Positions 24,402 to 32,456 of a stretch of 32,630 nt of DNA are shown one piece after another; positions within the stretch are counted from its first letter, which is position 1; every line of letters starts with the position of its first letter. Below the pieces are notes generated by a model. The model searched no databases. It was not told where the DNA came from and saw nothing but the letters and a program-made list of their open reading frames with translations. The translations under genes and the position numbers were made by a program. The stretch is from Chryseobacterium sp. Leaf201 (GTDB lineage Bacteria; Bacteroidota; Bacteroidia; Flavobacteriales; Weeksellaceae): the NCBI RefSeq assembly GCF_001421435.1, contig NZ_LMKA01000082.1, positions 1 through 32,630 of the forward strand, read 5' to 3'.

Positions 24402-24415
24402 GTAAAGAAAACTTT

Positions 24416-25030
24416 ATGATAAAAAAAAGATTATCCGTACTTTCAGCTTCCTTCTTTTTTGCATTTTCATATGCTCAAGTAGGGAATGTTGGGATTAATA
24501 CCGTAACACCCCGTGTTAAGCTTGATGTTAATGGAACTTACAAATCCAGTAAAATTATCAGCGGTACAACACCTGCCGTTAGTGCTGTACAGAAAGACCG
24601 TTATCTTCTTCTCAGCCACAGTGCAACCGATAATATGGTGAAAAGAATTGAGCCAGGCCAGGGAAACGCTCCTGGAATTGCCAGTATAATTACTTTCAGG
24701 CTGACCAATGTTAACCGTGACTGGGTAGAAGGTTTCAACACCAGGATAAATTCCAACAATTACTCCTTAATGGTACTGTCTGCTTATTTTGACCGTGACC
24801 TGATCGGATCTGCTATTGCAATTCCTACCTATGGCGTAAGAAATAATCCTGCTACCAACGAATGGATCGTTTATGCCGATTATTCTGATTTGAATACCAC
24901 GACTAATGGGACATGGAACATTGTATGTGCAGTGTACCCGAAAACTTATGTAAAGATATTTCCGGAGCACGGACCATTTGATCTGAATAATGCTGCATCG
25001 GGCGCTGATACCTCACCAATCCTTCAATAA
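24416..25030 (+). CDS. Secreted protein, paralogue 1 of 3 (GIN/GIGT-head family)
   Basis: The predicted protein is 204 aa. The signal peptide MIKKRLSVLSASFFFAFSYA is cleaved before Gln21. The mature N-terminus has NVGINTVTPRVKLDVNGTY, a version of the 'VGIGTxTPxxxLEVNG' motif seen on many flavobacterial surface and fibre-like proteins. The middle resembles a beta-rich domain with a WNIVCAVYPKTY strand. The end reads FDLNNAASGADTSP, matching the tail of the next two genes. No Por-type sorting domain is visible. Function is unknown; an envelope or adhesive role is an inference from secretion and the head motif. First gene of the operon, 9 bases before the next. Confidence 0.75.
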   Translation: MIKKRLSVLSASFFFAFSYAQVGNVGINTVTPRVKLDVNGTYKSSKIISGTTPAVSAVQKDRYLLLSHSATDNMVKRIEPGQGNAPGIASIITFRLTNVNRDWVEGFNTRINSNNYSLMVLSAYFDRDLIGSAIAIPTYGVRNNPATNEWIVYADYSDLNTTTNGTWNIVCAVYPKTYVKIFPEHGPFDLNNAASGADTSPILQ

Positions 25031-25039
25031 ACATAAAAT

Positions 25040-25678
25040 ATGACAAAATATATTCTTATTCTTGCTTTGCTATCTGCAGCAAGGTATCAAGCTCAGGTCG
25101 GCATTGGCGTCACTTCCCCTGTCGAAAAACTTGAAGTTGCCGGAAGTGTGGCGATTGGCCAATTGGTTACTATCGATCCTACCAACTATGTAAATAATCC
25201 GGCGGGATTCACCATCCTAGGGACGGATCCTTTGTCTTCTGTGGTTGGCGGAGAGGTCTTGTCTGTTGAAAATCTATATACCCCTCTGACCGTACAGCCG
25301 TATTCTATTACCAATATATACCGTGACGATCTCAACGATCTCAATCTTAATATTCCTACCGATAAATATTTCGTTACCATTGCCAATTTTGAGGCTATCC
25401 CAAGTTCAGGAAACAATGGAATCTATTCTCCTGTTGCTAATCCTGTTACCACTACGAATAGGGGACATTTTATATTAAGGGTTTTCGAATCCGGACCAAA
25501 CTGGCATCTGAATATCGCATATCCTACCCTTAATACGCAGAACACCACCGACCGTTATAATTACAATTTCGATATTATTATTTATTCCAAAAGATTTTAT
25601 AAAAACCTGGGAATCGTTACATATGACCTTCAGGGCTCAAATTCAGGGACTGCTCCTGCTGCCCCAAGCGGAATCTAA
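25040..25678 (+). CDS. Secreted protein, paralogue 2 of 3 (GIGV-head family)
   Basis: The predicted protein is 212 aa. Signal peptide MTKYILILALLSAARYQA, then mature QVGIGVTSPVEKLEVAGS, the clearest match to the shared N-terminal motif. The core has the NIYRDDLNDLNLNIPTDKY segment, equivalent to VNPAGLNDFNTGVSATDY of paralogue 3, a WHLNIAYP strand, and a Tyr-rich NYNFDIIIYSKRFY strand. The tail YDLQGSNSGTAPAAP is shared with its neighbours. Overall identity to them is low, so duplication is old or divergence fast. No enzyme motif, lipobox or sorting domain is visible. Function is unknown. Confidence 0.75.
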   Translation: MTKYILILALLSAARYQAQVGIGVTSPVEKLEVAGSVAIGQLVTIDPTNYVNNPAGFTILGTDPLSSVVGGEVLSVENLYTPLTVQPYSITNIYRDDLNDLNLNIPTDKYFVTIANFEAIPSSGNNGIYSPVANPVTTTNRGHFILRVFESGPNWHLNIAYPTLNTQNTTDRYNYNFDIIIYSKRFYKNLGIVTYDLQGSNSGTAPAAPSGI

Positions 25679-25689
25679 AAACATAAATT

Positions 25690-26337
25690 ATGAAAAATAT
25701 TTTAATCCTATTAGGAACTATATTCAACTGCTCTTTTATCATTGCCCAGATCAATGGGGTAGGTATCGGTACCCAAACCCCTACACATACACTGGAAGTT
25801 AACGGAAACCTTAAGTTAAGCGAAAACCTTTATATGGAAAATCCTGGTACTTATACAGGCAATGCTTCTGATGCTTATCTGCTGGTTAGAGACAATAATG
25901 ATAAAGTCATTAAAAGATATGTACCGGCAACTTCTGCCTTCAGTGCCATCAACAGTGCCGTATATTATCTGAGAAATGTCAATCCGGCTGGGCTTAATGA
26001 TTTTAATACAGGCGTATCTGCAACTGATTACTATCTGGTGATAGGAGGGTTTATTGTAAGGGGAGAGAATGATAACCCAGTAGTGAGCCTGACCCAGCAG
26101 GGGACTTCAAATCAATATGTTCCCCAATATTCTGCAAGGTCTTACATTCAGAATGGTTTATGGCATATAAAATTTACGCCGAATAATGGCAGGGTATTCA
26201 ATCTTAAGCTTGATATAAGATTAAGTGTAAGTGTTTACAGAAGGGATATGCTTACCACGATAAATACACCGATCACCTATAACATGAACGGCGATACTTC
26301 AGGTACAGGATCTGCACCGGTACCCGTTCTGCCTTAA
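25690..26337 (+). CDS. Secreted protein, paralogue 3 of 3 (GIGT-head family)
   Basis: The predicted protein is 215 aa. Signal peptide MKNILILLGTIFNCSFIIA, mature start QINGVGIGTQTPTHTLEVNG. The middle reads AYLLVRDNNDKVIKRYVP, similar to RYLLLSHSATDNMVKRIEP of paralogue 1, which shows the common ancestry best. A WHIKFTPN strand and the KLDIRLSVSVYRRDML strand follow, then the tail YNMNGDTSGTGSAPVP. It lies 11 bases after paralogue 2 and is closed by a strong terminator. Function is unknown; three exported, divergent relatives in one operon suggest subunits of one assembly or variants for different ligands (inference). Confidence 0.75.
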   Translation: MKNILILLGTIFNCSFIIAQINGVGIGTQTPTHTLEVNGNLKLSENLYMENPGTYTGNASDAYLLVRDNNDKVIKRYVPATSAFSAINSAVYYLRNVNPAGLNDFNTGVSATDYYLVIGGFIVRGENDNPVVSLTQQGTSNQYVPQYSARSYIQNGLWHIKFTPNNGRVFNLKLDIRLSVSVYRRDMLTTINTPITYNMNGDTSGTGSAPVPVLP

Positions 26338-26358
26338 TTATTACGTTTAAAATAAAAT

Positions 26359-26392
26359 AAAAAGCATCGGGCCTTTGGGTCTGATGCTTTTT
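26359..26392 (+). terminator. Strong intrinsic terminator of the paralogue operon
   Basis: AAAAAGCATC (26359-26368) pairs with GATGCTTTTT (26383-26392). The pairing extends inward through GGGCC/GGGTCT with two G-T pairs, giving a 15-bp stem with a 4-nt loop. It lies 21 bases after the stop codon. Confidence 0.85.
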
Positions 26393-26521
26393 GTATGAAG
26401 AGGGTAAGCCTGTCTGAATTTCTACCCGGCCCGTTGACTGAAATCATAAAAATCAGCTTTTATATTTATTAAATTCGGTAATGCTGAATAACAGGATGGA
26501 TGGCCTGCAAAATTCAGGATA

Positions 26522-26536
26522 CCCGGATCATCCGGG
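26522..26536. promoter_or_regulatory. GC-rich palindrome upstream of the CinA-like gene
   Basis: CCCGGAT (26522-26528) and ATCCGGG (26530-26536) form a perfect inverted repeat around one base, about 97 bases before the ATG at 26633, in otherwise AT-rich sequence. It could be a protein-binding site. No other copy was noticed. Confidence 0.25.
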
Positions 26537-26632
26537 CCATTACAGGGAAATGAAAGGCCGGCAGGTATTTCTGAACAAGTACATTTCATTCCGCTTCATT
26601 TACTTCAGCGTATAAAAAATAAAAGCAAATCA

Positions 26633-27211
26633 ATGATTTTAAAACATTCAGGGATCAGCATGAGTACTGATCCTACTTCCGTCAGATCCCTCATTAATTT
26701 TATACTGGAACTGGAAAACCTGTTCGAATATATCGGCAGCCGCCTGCAGTCTTCCGGCGAAACCGTTTCGGTAGCTGAAAGTGTAACCTCCGGGTTCCTG
26801 CAGTTTTCCTTTTCGCAGATGAAAGATGCTTCTCAGTTTTATAAAGGCGGCATGACAGCCTATACCCAGGAAGGGAAAGTAGACCTGCTGCAGGTGGATG
26901 ATGAGGAAGCCTCGGCCTGCAACTGCGTATCCGCGAATATTGCAGAAACCATGGCTTTAAATGTTGCCAGACTGTTTAAATCAGACTGGTCCATAGGCGT
27001 AACGGGATATGCCACACCGGTAGATGAGTCAGACGGGAAGCTCTATGCTTACTTTGCCATCTCCCGTAAAGGAACAATCATTGTCTCCGAAAGGCTGGAC
27101 CTGCATACAGGAACCAAATCGCCCAATGCCCAGCTTTATTACAGCGAATTTATCCTGGGATGCCTGAAATTGGAACTGGATAAGCAGCATAAAGAGATTG
27201 CTGAGGAATAA
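26633..27211 (+). CDS. Stand-alone CinA C-terminal domain protein (PncC-like)
   Basis: The predicted protein is 192 aa (183 from an alternative ATG at 26660). It covers only the C-terminal CinA domain: VAESVTSGFLQFSFSQ near residues 46-61, FYKGGMTAYTQEGK, and SIGVTGYATPVDESDGKLY in place of the usual glycine-rich 'GIAGPxG' loop. CinA/PncC proteins hydrolyse nicotinamide mononucleotide to NaMN for NAD recycling. The loop differs from the canonical one, so activity on NMN is not certain. It ends 41 bases before the SDR gene and may be co-transcribed with it. Confidence 0.8.
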   Translation: MILKHSGISMSTDPTSVRSLINFILELENLFEYIGSRLQSSGETVSVAESVTSGFLQFSFSQMKDASQFYKGGMTAYTQEGKVDLLQVDDEEASACNCVSANIAETMALNVARLFKSDWSIGVTGYATPVDESDGKLYAYFAISRKGTIIVSERLDLHTGTKSPNAQLYYSEFILGCLKLELDKQHKEIAEE

Positions 27212-27252
27212 TATGCTGTTCAGATAAGCAAACACACTATTCAAAAATAAAT

Positions 27253-28005
27253 ATGGAAAATCTACAGTTAGAAAACAAGTCCGTGCTGATAACGGGCGCG
27301 GCTACCGGTATTGGCAAAGCGGTAGCCCTTCTTTTTGCCGGGGAGGGAGCGGATATCGCTTTCATCCATTACCATGATGACGAAGAGGCCGCGCAGACCC
27401 GGAAGGAAATCAGCGCGCTGGGGAGAAAATCACTGGCCTTCAGCGGGGATGTTGCCGACAGCAGCTTTTGTGAGGAATGCGTAAAAAAAACCGTTTCCGA
27501 ATTTGGCGGGATTGATATCCTGATCAACAATGCCGGGACCCAGGTGCCGTGCGGCAGCATAGAAAACCTGAAAGAAGAAGACATCAGGAAAACATTTGAT
27601 TCCAATATTATCGGGATGATCTTACTGACGAAGATCGTTTTCCCTCATCTCAAGCAGGGAAGCAGCATTATCAACACCACATCCGCTACGGCTTATCTGG
27701 GGCATGAGGAACTGATTGATTATTCTGCCACCAAAGGAGCCATTGTTTCTTTCATCCGGTCATTATCACTCCAGGCAAAACCGAAAGGCATCCGGGTAAA
27801 TGCCGTTGCGCCGGGTCCGGTAGCCACGCCGCTTACCGAAAAAACATTCGGGGATGAAGAAGATGACCGGAACAAGCCGCCTTTTGAAAGAAATGCCTGT
27901 ACAGAGGAAGTCGCGACAAGTTTCCTGTTCCTGGCTACGGATGCCTCTGCGCAGATGACGGGGCAGGTTCTGCATCCTAACGGAGGCCTGATTGTCAGCG
28001 GTTAA
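27253..28005 (+). CDS. Short-chain dehydrogenase/reductase
   Basis: The predicted 250-aa protein has all classical SDR features: cofactor motif TGAATGIG (residues 14-21), NNAG near 95, Ser144 in NTTSATAY, and the Tyr157/Lys161 pair in YSATKGA. The end (VNAVAPGPVATPLTEKTF and GQVLHPNGGLIVSG) matches the group of glucose/3-oxoacyl reductases often annotated in general-stress operons. The residues after the second beta strand (FIHYHDDEEAA) give no clear NADH/NADPH decision. Substrate is unknown. The pairing with the CinA-like gene is loose (41 bases). Confidence 0.88.
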   Translation: MENLQLENKSVLITGAATGIGKAVALLFAGEGADIAFIHYHDDEEAAQTRKEISALGRKSLAFSGDVADSSFCEECVKKTVSEFGGIDILINNAGTQVPCGSIENLKEEDIRKTFDSNIIGMILLTKIVFPHLKQGSSIINTTSATAYLGHEELIDYSATKGAIVSFIRSLSLQAKPKGIRVNAVAPGPVATPLTEKTFGDEEDDRNKPPFERNACTEEVATSFLFLATDASAQMTGQVLHPNGGLIVSG

Positions 28006-28033
28006 CGGTTAAACTATGCCATATTATATTGTT

Positions 28034-28085
28034 ACGGCAGGTACCGTCAGTTCCGTTGAGGCTTACTCACGTACCTGCTGTTTTT
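28034..28085. terminator. Hairpin terminator of SDR gene, overlapping the convergent glycosylase end
   Basis: ACGGCAGGTAC (28034-28044) pairs with GTACCTGCTGT (28071-28081) with one G-T pair, loop 26 bases, followed by TTTTT at 28081-28085. The right arm lies inside the 3' end of the glycosylase gene, whose stop codon falls in the loop. Confidence 0.6.
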
Positions 28086-28655
28086 AAGATAAAACCGCAA
28101 TGGCAGAAGTGCATGTTCCCGGGCATACGCGACCCCAACGCGCGGAACGGCAGCTATTTCATCCGGCCTGTAGATTATTCCCGCATCTTCTATCCAGATT
28201 TCATCTCCTGTCAGGTCTTTCCGGTTGAATGAGAGGTCAATTCCCAATGCTTTCGCCACAGAAGCAGGGCCTGAAGTTATGGTGATTTTACTGATGGGCA
28301 TGTGCCTTCTGGATTCAATGATTTCCTGTCCGGCAAATGGCTCAACTGCCCTGATCAGCACACAGGAAGGCTCATCTTCACCGGAAGCAACGATATTAAA
28401 AAGATAGTGGATGCCGTAACAGAGATAAACATAAGCAATTCCGCCCTGCCGGTACATAGGTTCCGTACGTGGTGTGCGCCGGCCCCCGAAAGCATGGGAA
28501 GCCTGATCTGCAATACCGAAATAGGCTTCGGTTTCCACAATGACACCTGCCGTTATCTCACCGTCTTTTTGCGTAAAAAGTATTTTCCCCAGAAGATCCC
28601 GGGCGAGGAATTCCACATCCGGATTCTGATAATAGGAAGCTTCCAGTTTTTTCAT
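28047..28655 (-). CDS. DNA-3-methyladenine glycosylase (AAG/MPG family)
   Basis: The predicted 202-aa monofunctional base-excision enzyme removes alkylated purines. The catalytic motif VETEAYFG places Glu43 at the position of human AAG Glu125. QASHAFGGRRTPRTEPMYRQGG is the conserved stretch before IAYVYLCYGIHYLFNIV, which contains the intercalating tyrosine. The C-terminal half has TSGPASVAKALGID, the 'GPxxLxxAxGI' motif, and PRVGVAYAREHALLPLRFY. Length is normal for bacterial members. It is transcribed alone, convergent with the SDR gene. Confidence 0.95.
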   Translation of the reverse strand: MKKLEASYYQNPDVEFLARDLLGKILFTQKDGEITAGVIVETEAYFGIADQASHAFGGRRTPRTEPMYRQGGIAYVYLCYGIHYLFNIVASGEDEPSCVLIRAVEPFAGQEIIESRRHMPISKITITSGPASVAKALGIDLSFNRKDLTGDEIWIEDAGIIYRPDEIAAVPRVGVAYAREHALLPLRFYLKNSRYVSKPQRN

Positions 28656-28747
28656 TGTTTTAATATAATAAAGAACCGCTTCGATTTCTTAAAGTGAAAA
28701 AGTATGATCAGATATAAATCTGTTTAATAGGTTAACTGCAATCTTTA

Positions 28748-29344
28748 TCAGACATATATTTTCCGGTCGATAATTTTAAGGTAATTTTCCTGTTCCAGTT
28801 TTTTTACGGTCCTGACAACGGTTTCCACCCTGAGGCCTGTGATGGAAGCCAGCTGCTGCCGGGTAAAAGGGACTTCAAAAGAAAATGGGTCCGGATTATG
28901 GCTGAAGCTCTTATGGTAATCCAGTGCGCCTTTGATCCTCACTTCCGGGCGCAACGAGGTATTGTTCTGCAGCATAATGAATTTAAAGTACAGCCTTTCT
29001 GATAAAAACCGGTTGATATCCCTGGAAATATCCGGATTTTCGTCCAGCAGCCTGTTAAAATTACCGGTAGGAAGCTTTATGATTTCGGTGGGTTTCATGG
29101 CTACGGCATTCACCGGGTAGGTTTTATCAATGAACAGCATCAATTCGCATACACTCAGCCCGGCATGGAGTACAGCCAGGATCAGTTCTCTGCCGTCATC
29201 ATCAAAATGATTCAGTTTTATCCTGCCATCTTTAATCTGATAGTACTGTCTGGGGGTATCTCCTTCATTAAAAATGACATCTCCTGGATGTAAAGTCTCG
29301 GTTTCTGAACCGTATGACTGTAAAAGTTCTTCTGAAATCAGCAT
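28748..29344 (-). CDS. Crp/Fnr family transcriptional regulator
   Basis: The predicted protein is 198 aa. The N-terminal cyclic-nucleotide-binding-type beta roll (about 15-115) includes GDVIFNEGDTPRQYYQIKDG and DGRELILAVLHAGLSVCELMLF. The dimer helix follows, then a winged helix (about 145-198) with recognition region FTRQQLASITGLRVETVVR. The four cysteines of an Fnr iron-sulfur sensor are absent, and the cAMP-binding pocket residues are not evident, so the signal is unknown. It is divergent from the cyanophycinase gene; the shared 291-base region has a CRP-spaced palindrome, so control of itself and of that neighbour is plausible. Confidence 0.9.
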   Translation of the reverse strand: MLISEELLQSYGSETETLHPGDVIFNEGDTPRQYYQIKDGRIKLNHFDDDGRELILAVLHAGLSVCELMLFIDKTYPVNAVAMKPTEIIKLPTGNFNRLLDENPDISRDINRFLSERLYFKFIMLQNNTSLRPEVRIKGALDYHKSFSHNPDPFSFEVPFTRQQLASITGLRVETVVRTVKKLEQENYLKIIDRKIYV

Positions 29345-29419
29345 AGATAATAATTTAAATATTTATAAGGATGATTATTATAACGGCATTTAAAATTATC
29401 GATATTAAAAGCAGGCTCT

Positions 29420-29435
29420 TATGATCCGTGTCATA
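29420..29435. promoter_or_regulatory. CRP-like palindromic site between regulator and cyanophycinase
   Basis: TATGA (29420-29424), six bases, then TCATA (29431-29435) form a perfect inverted repeat with exactly the TGTGA-N6-TCACA geometry of CRP sites, with A/T in the fourth-from-centre positions. It lies 76 bases before the regulator gene start in the divergent region. Confidence 0.45.
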
Positions 29436-29565
29436 GTCTGCTGTCTGTTTTATGAAGTATAATGATTAATTAAGACTTCGATAAAGTAATATTGTATGGC
29501 AGAAATTAAGTTTCTTTTTTTGATTGTGATTGATTTGCCTCAACTTTATTGTTGATTTTCTTTAT

Positions 29566-29573
29566 TATTTTTG
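29566..29573 (+). promoter_or_regulatory. Candidate promoter box of the cyanophycinase gene
   Basis: TATTTTTG fits TAnnTTTG exactly, 62 bases before ATG 29636. A TTTATTG stretch at 29545-29551 may act as -33 element at a short spacing; otherwise none is clear. Confidence 0.45.
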
Positions 29574-29635
29574 AGTGAGAGAAGGGGATAATAGCCCATT
29601 AACACCAGTATTAACATCACTAAATAAAATAGTAT

Positions 29636-30478
29636 ATGAATCCGAAAGGTAAATTATTAATCATTGGAGGTAAGGAAGACCGGGATGATACCGATGTAGA
29701 AATGAAGGACAAGAACAGTGATTTTACATCTCTTGAGATCCTTAAACTTCTGACTTCTGATGAAAACAGGCGCATTGAAGTGATTACAACAGCAAGTTCC
29801 GAACCCGAAGGCATGCGCGATACCTACCAGAAAACATTTGATGAGATCGGGTATACCGATTTTGGTTTTATGCATATTTCACGGGAGCAGTCTGATGAAG
29901 ATCTCGACAGGCTGAAAAAAGCCGGTGTGATATTCTTTACCGGCGGCGATCAGAGCAGGATCTGCAAAGAGCTGAAGGATACACCGGCCAATAAGTTGCT
30001 GATTGAAAAGTATCAGGATGAAGAGGATTTCCTTATTGCCGGGACCAGTGCGGGAGCCATGTGTATGCCTGAAATTATTATTAATGAAGCAGAAGATGGC
30101 GAAGCAATGCTGAAAGGCGATATCAAGCTAGGATCCGGCCTTAACCTGCTGCCCGGCTGTATTGTAGATACCCATTTCATACACCGCGGACGGTTCGGAA
30201 GACTGTCCCATGCGGTAATCATCCGTCAGGACTGCCTGGGAATCGGACTTGGGGAAGATACGGCTCTCCTTATCGAAGACGGATACCGGGCTACCTGCAA
30301 AGGTTCCGGGATGACGGTTGTTATAGACCCGAAAAACATCAGCCGGACAAACATTGACAGGGTGGAAAAAGGCGATCCTGTATTTGCAGAAAACCTGATC
30401 GTCCATCTCTATACCGATGGCTGCAGCTTTGATCTTAGACAGGATGAAGAAGGTGCACCGGACGGCGGTTATCATTAA
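29636..30478 (+). CDS. cphB: Cyanophycinase (peptidase S51 family)
   Basis: The predicted 280-aa serine peptidase splits cyanophycin (multi-L-arginyl-poly-L-aspartate) into beta-Asp-Arg dipeptides. Ser138 in AGTSAGAMC is the nucleophile on the S51 elbow; FFTGGDQSR upstream forms the oxyanion region, and DTHFIHRGRFGRL supplies the conserved His. The opening GKLLIIGGKEDR is also typical. Length fits CphB. No cyanophycin synthetase gene lies in the window, so either it is elsewhere, or the enzyme works on imported polymer or related isoaspartyl peptides. Transcribed alone, divergent from a Crp/Fnr regulator, and closed by a strong terminator. Confidence 0.9.
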   Translation: MNPKGKLLIIGGKEDRDDTDVEMKDKNSDFTSLEILKLLTSDENRRIEVITTASSEPEGMRDTYQKTFDEIGYTDFGFMHISREQSDEDLDRLKKAGVIFFTGGDQSRICKELKDTPANKLLIEKYQDEEDFLIAGTSAGAMCMPEIIINEAEDGEAMLKGDIKLGSGLNLLPGCIVDTHFIHRGRFGRLSHAVIIRQDCLGIGLGEDTALLIEDGYRATCKGSGMTVVIDPKNISRTNIDRVEKGDPVFAENLIVHLYTDGCSFDLRQDEEGAPDGGYH

Positions 30479-30513
30479 AAAAGTGTACCCTGGATTTTCA
30501 GGGTATACTTTTT
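30478..30513 (+). terminator. Strong intrinsic terminator of the cyanophycinase gene
   Basis: AAAAAGTGTACCCTG (30478-30492) pairs with CAGGGTATACTTTTT (30499-30513): 15 bp, one G-T pair, 6-nt loop. It begins on the stop codon and may also act in reverse for the gene on the other strand. Confidence 0.85.
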
Positions 30514-30728
30514 AGGTTTATATGAGTTTATATTTTGAATTCTAAACCATCAATTATTTCGCACAGATTATCTGATCACGCAGATTTATCTGAACTTTAT
30601 TTATAACTGCTGAATTAAAAAAAATCAGCCTTAAAAGTTTAACAAAGTTTAAATATATTAATCAGGCTTAAAATAAGCAGCAATTAATCTGATGCATCTT
30701 CTTTAATTACGATCATCCATTTTTGAGC

Positions 30729-32456
30729 TTATCCTGCATCTTTTACCTGTCTGAGATCAGTTAAAGTTTCGGCGATCCGTTTTGCTGCCGTGTCACAGAA
30801 ATCAAGTCCTGAATAATCCGGGTTGAGGCCTGCAATATACGGCACGGCCATAATAAACAGGTCCGGAATAGTTTTCCCGTATATATCAAGTGCCTGGAAA
30901 TGGTCATTGATATTCAGCCCTTTCACCCTCAGGTAATACTGGTCCGTATCCGTCTTCAGAATATTTTTACGGTCTTCTTCATAGGCTGCTTCCGCACTGC
31001 CGAGGTCTTTGAATTTCAGGTATCCCGAACTGATCTGGCCGTTCTGCTTAAGCCCTTCAAAAGGGACATCGTTAAACTGAACCGGCTGCTGGCCGATGGC
31101 ATCAATGTACATTTGGTAGTGTTCAGATTGCTGCTGCCCTTTGCTGTCCGCATAATTGTAAACGGCACCCAGCTCTTGATGGGTCTCGATATGGCTGTCT
31201 TCACCCACACTCACCAGACGGATCAGTCCGGCCTCATACAGCGCAATCACTTCCCGGTAAGAGGACTGCGGCAGCGAGGCAATGATCACAGAAATCAATG
31301 GAAGAAGGCTTTTGCGTAACCTCAGCATATCTTCTGCAGAAAAATGCTTGGCCGGATAATTAACCGCATAACTGAATGCCGATAATGTTTCTTTCCATGT
31401 CACCGACTGGTGTCTGCGGATTGATTTTTCAGCTTCCGCATATTCTGCCCTGAAAAGCTCAAAGCTATCCAGTTCATCCCGGATCTTCAGCATCTTATCC
31501 ACAAAATCCTCAATGCTCAAATCCTTGATTTCCTCATAAAATCCCGGGTTTTTATTTTTTAACGGCTGCTTGAAATGCAGGTCGTACACGTAATTCAAAT
31601 CTACAAAACCGTCGTGGGACTTTTTATATTCGTAAATATCCTCCAGGGACATGATCCAGTCTTCCGAATACGCATCATCCTCAGAATGAAACCTGAGTGC
31701 CGGCAGAAAGCCCCGCAATGAAAACAGGCTGATGGAAAATTCCGGACTGTCATCATTAAGAATGTATTTCAGGCATTTACCTTCCGGGATAAAACTTCCG
31801 TTCCTGCGGGCCAGCGTTTTCACGGCATCAATAGCCGTCAGCGAAGTTCCCCGTATTGCCACCGGATAATTGGTGATTCCGCTGAATTTAGAAGGCGGGT
31901 AGGGGGAATCATACCATCCGGGCTGTTTCTGTTCATGCGTTACCGGCCAGATGTGTCCTGTGCAGATGACAGTAACAGAAACTGTATAAGGCTGCTGTTC
32001 CGTAACCACCGTAAAAGATTCTTCATTGTCTTTCTTAACAATATCCAGTACAGGGGTTTCCGTATGGATCTTTACATCAATACCAGATTTACGGGCAGCA
32101 TGAATATAATTTTTAAACTGGGCTTCCATATAATTTCCCAACAGCAGCCTTGGGATTACTTCATATTCATTCACCGCCCCGTTTTTTACAAATTCCGGGA
32201 AATCGCCGCTGTTGTGCCTGCTGATGTAAGTGACAAAATCTTCATAAAGTTCAGGCAGTTCATTCGCAGAAACGTTTGCCACATGTTCATGGCCTGCACC
32301 GGATCTGCTGTACGGCATGCCGGCACCGAGCCGGTCGCTTTTTTCAAATATATGGATGGTTTCCGGCTTAATGTCCTGTGTCACCATATGCTTAAAAGCA
32401 AAAAGCGCAGCGGGACCTCCGCCTATAAGGGCAATACTTTCGTAATTATTTTCCAT
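30729..32456 (-). CDS. FAD/NAD(P)-binding protein (FAD_NAD_binding, HpyO-like)
   Basis: The predicted protein is 575 aa. The N-terminal dinucleotide-binding motif is IALIGGGPAALFAF (Gly12, Gly13, Gly14), followed by HIFEKSDRLGAGMPYSRSG with the acidic end of the second strand. Segments VICTGHIWP and AIRGTSLTAIDAVKTLARR resemble the second Rossmann motif of flavin monooxygenase-like proteins. The C-terminal part (YLRVKGLNINDHFQALDIYG, then PYIAGLNPDYSGLDFCDTAA) closes the FAD site. Proteins of this family occur in amino-acid hydroxylation and secondary metabolism, but many have no known substrate, and nothing nearby defines one. No signal peptide is visible. It is transcribed alone, towards the cyanophycinase gene. 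Confidence 0.85.
   Translation of the reverse strand: MENNYESIALIGGGPAALFAFKHMVTQDIKPETIHIFEKSDRLGAGMPYSRSGAGHEHVANVSANELPELYEDFVTYISRHNSGDFPEFVKNGAVNEYEVIPRLLLGNYMEAQFKNYIHAARKSGIDVKIHTETPVLDIVKKDNEESFTVVTEQQPYTVSVTVICTGHIWPVTHEQKQPGWYDSPYPPSKFSGITNYPVAIRGTSLTAIDAVKTLARRNGSFIPEGKCLKYILNDDSPEFSISLFSLRGFLPALRFHSEDDAYSEDWIMSLEDIYEYKKSHDGFVDLNYVYDLHFKQPLKNKNPGFYEEIKDLSIEDFVDKMLKIRDELDSFELFRAEYAEAEKSIRRHQSVTWKETLSAFSYAVNYPAKHFSAEDMLRLRKSLLPLISVIIASLPQSSYREVIALYEAGLIRLVSVGEDSHIETHQELGAVYNYADSKGQQQSEHYQMYIDAIGQQPVQFNDVPFEGLKQNGQISSGYLKFKDLGSAEAAYEEDRKNILKTDTDQYYLRVKGLNINDHFQALDIYGKTIPDLFIMAVPYIAGLNPDYSGLDFCDTAAKRIAETLTDLRQVKDAG

Larger units (their letters stand above)
24000..24415. other. Intergenic region with terminator, gene remnant and promoter
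   Basis: About 416 bases between the helicase and the secreted-paralogue operon. It contains the helicase terminator (24044-24074), a frameshifted coding remnant (24145-24401) and a full-consensus promoter (24353-24384). Confidence 0.6.

Noticed and set aside
24416..26337. Phage tail-fibre genes from a prophage
   Set aside because: Each protein has a signal peptide and there are no other phage genes, which does not fit a virion component.
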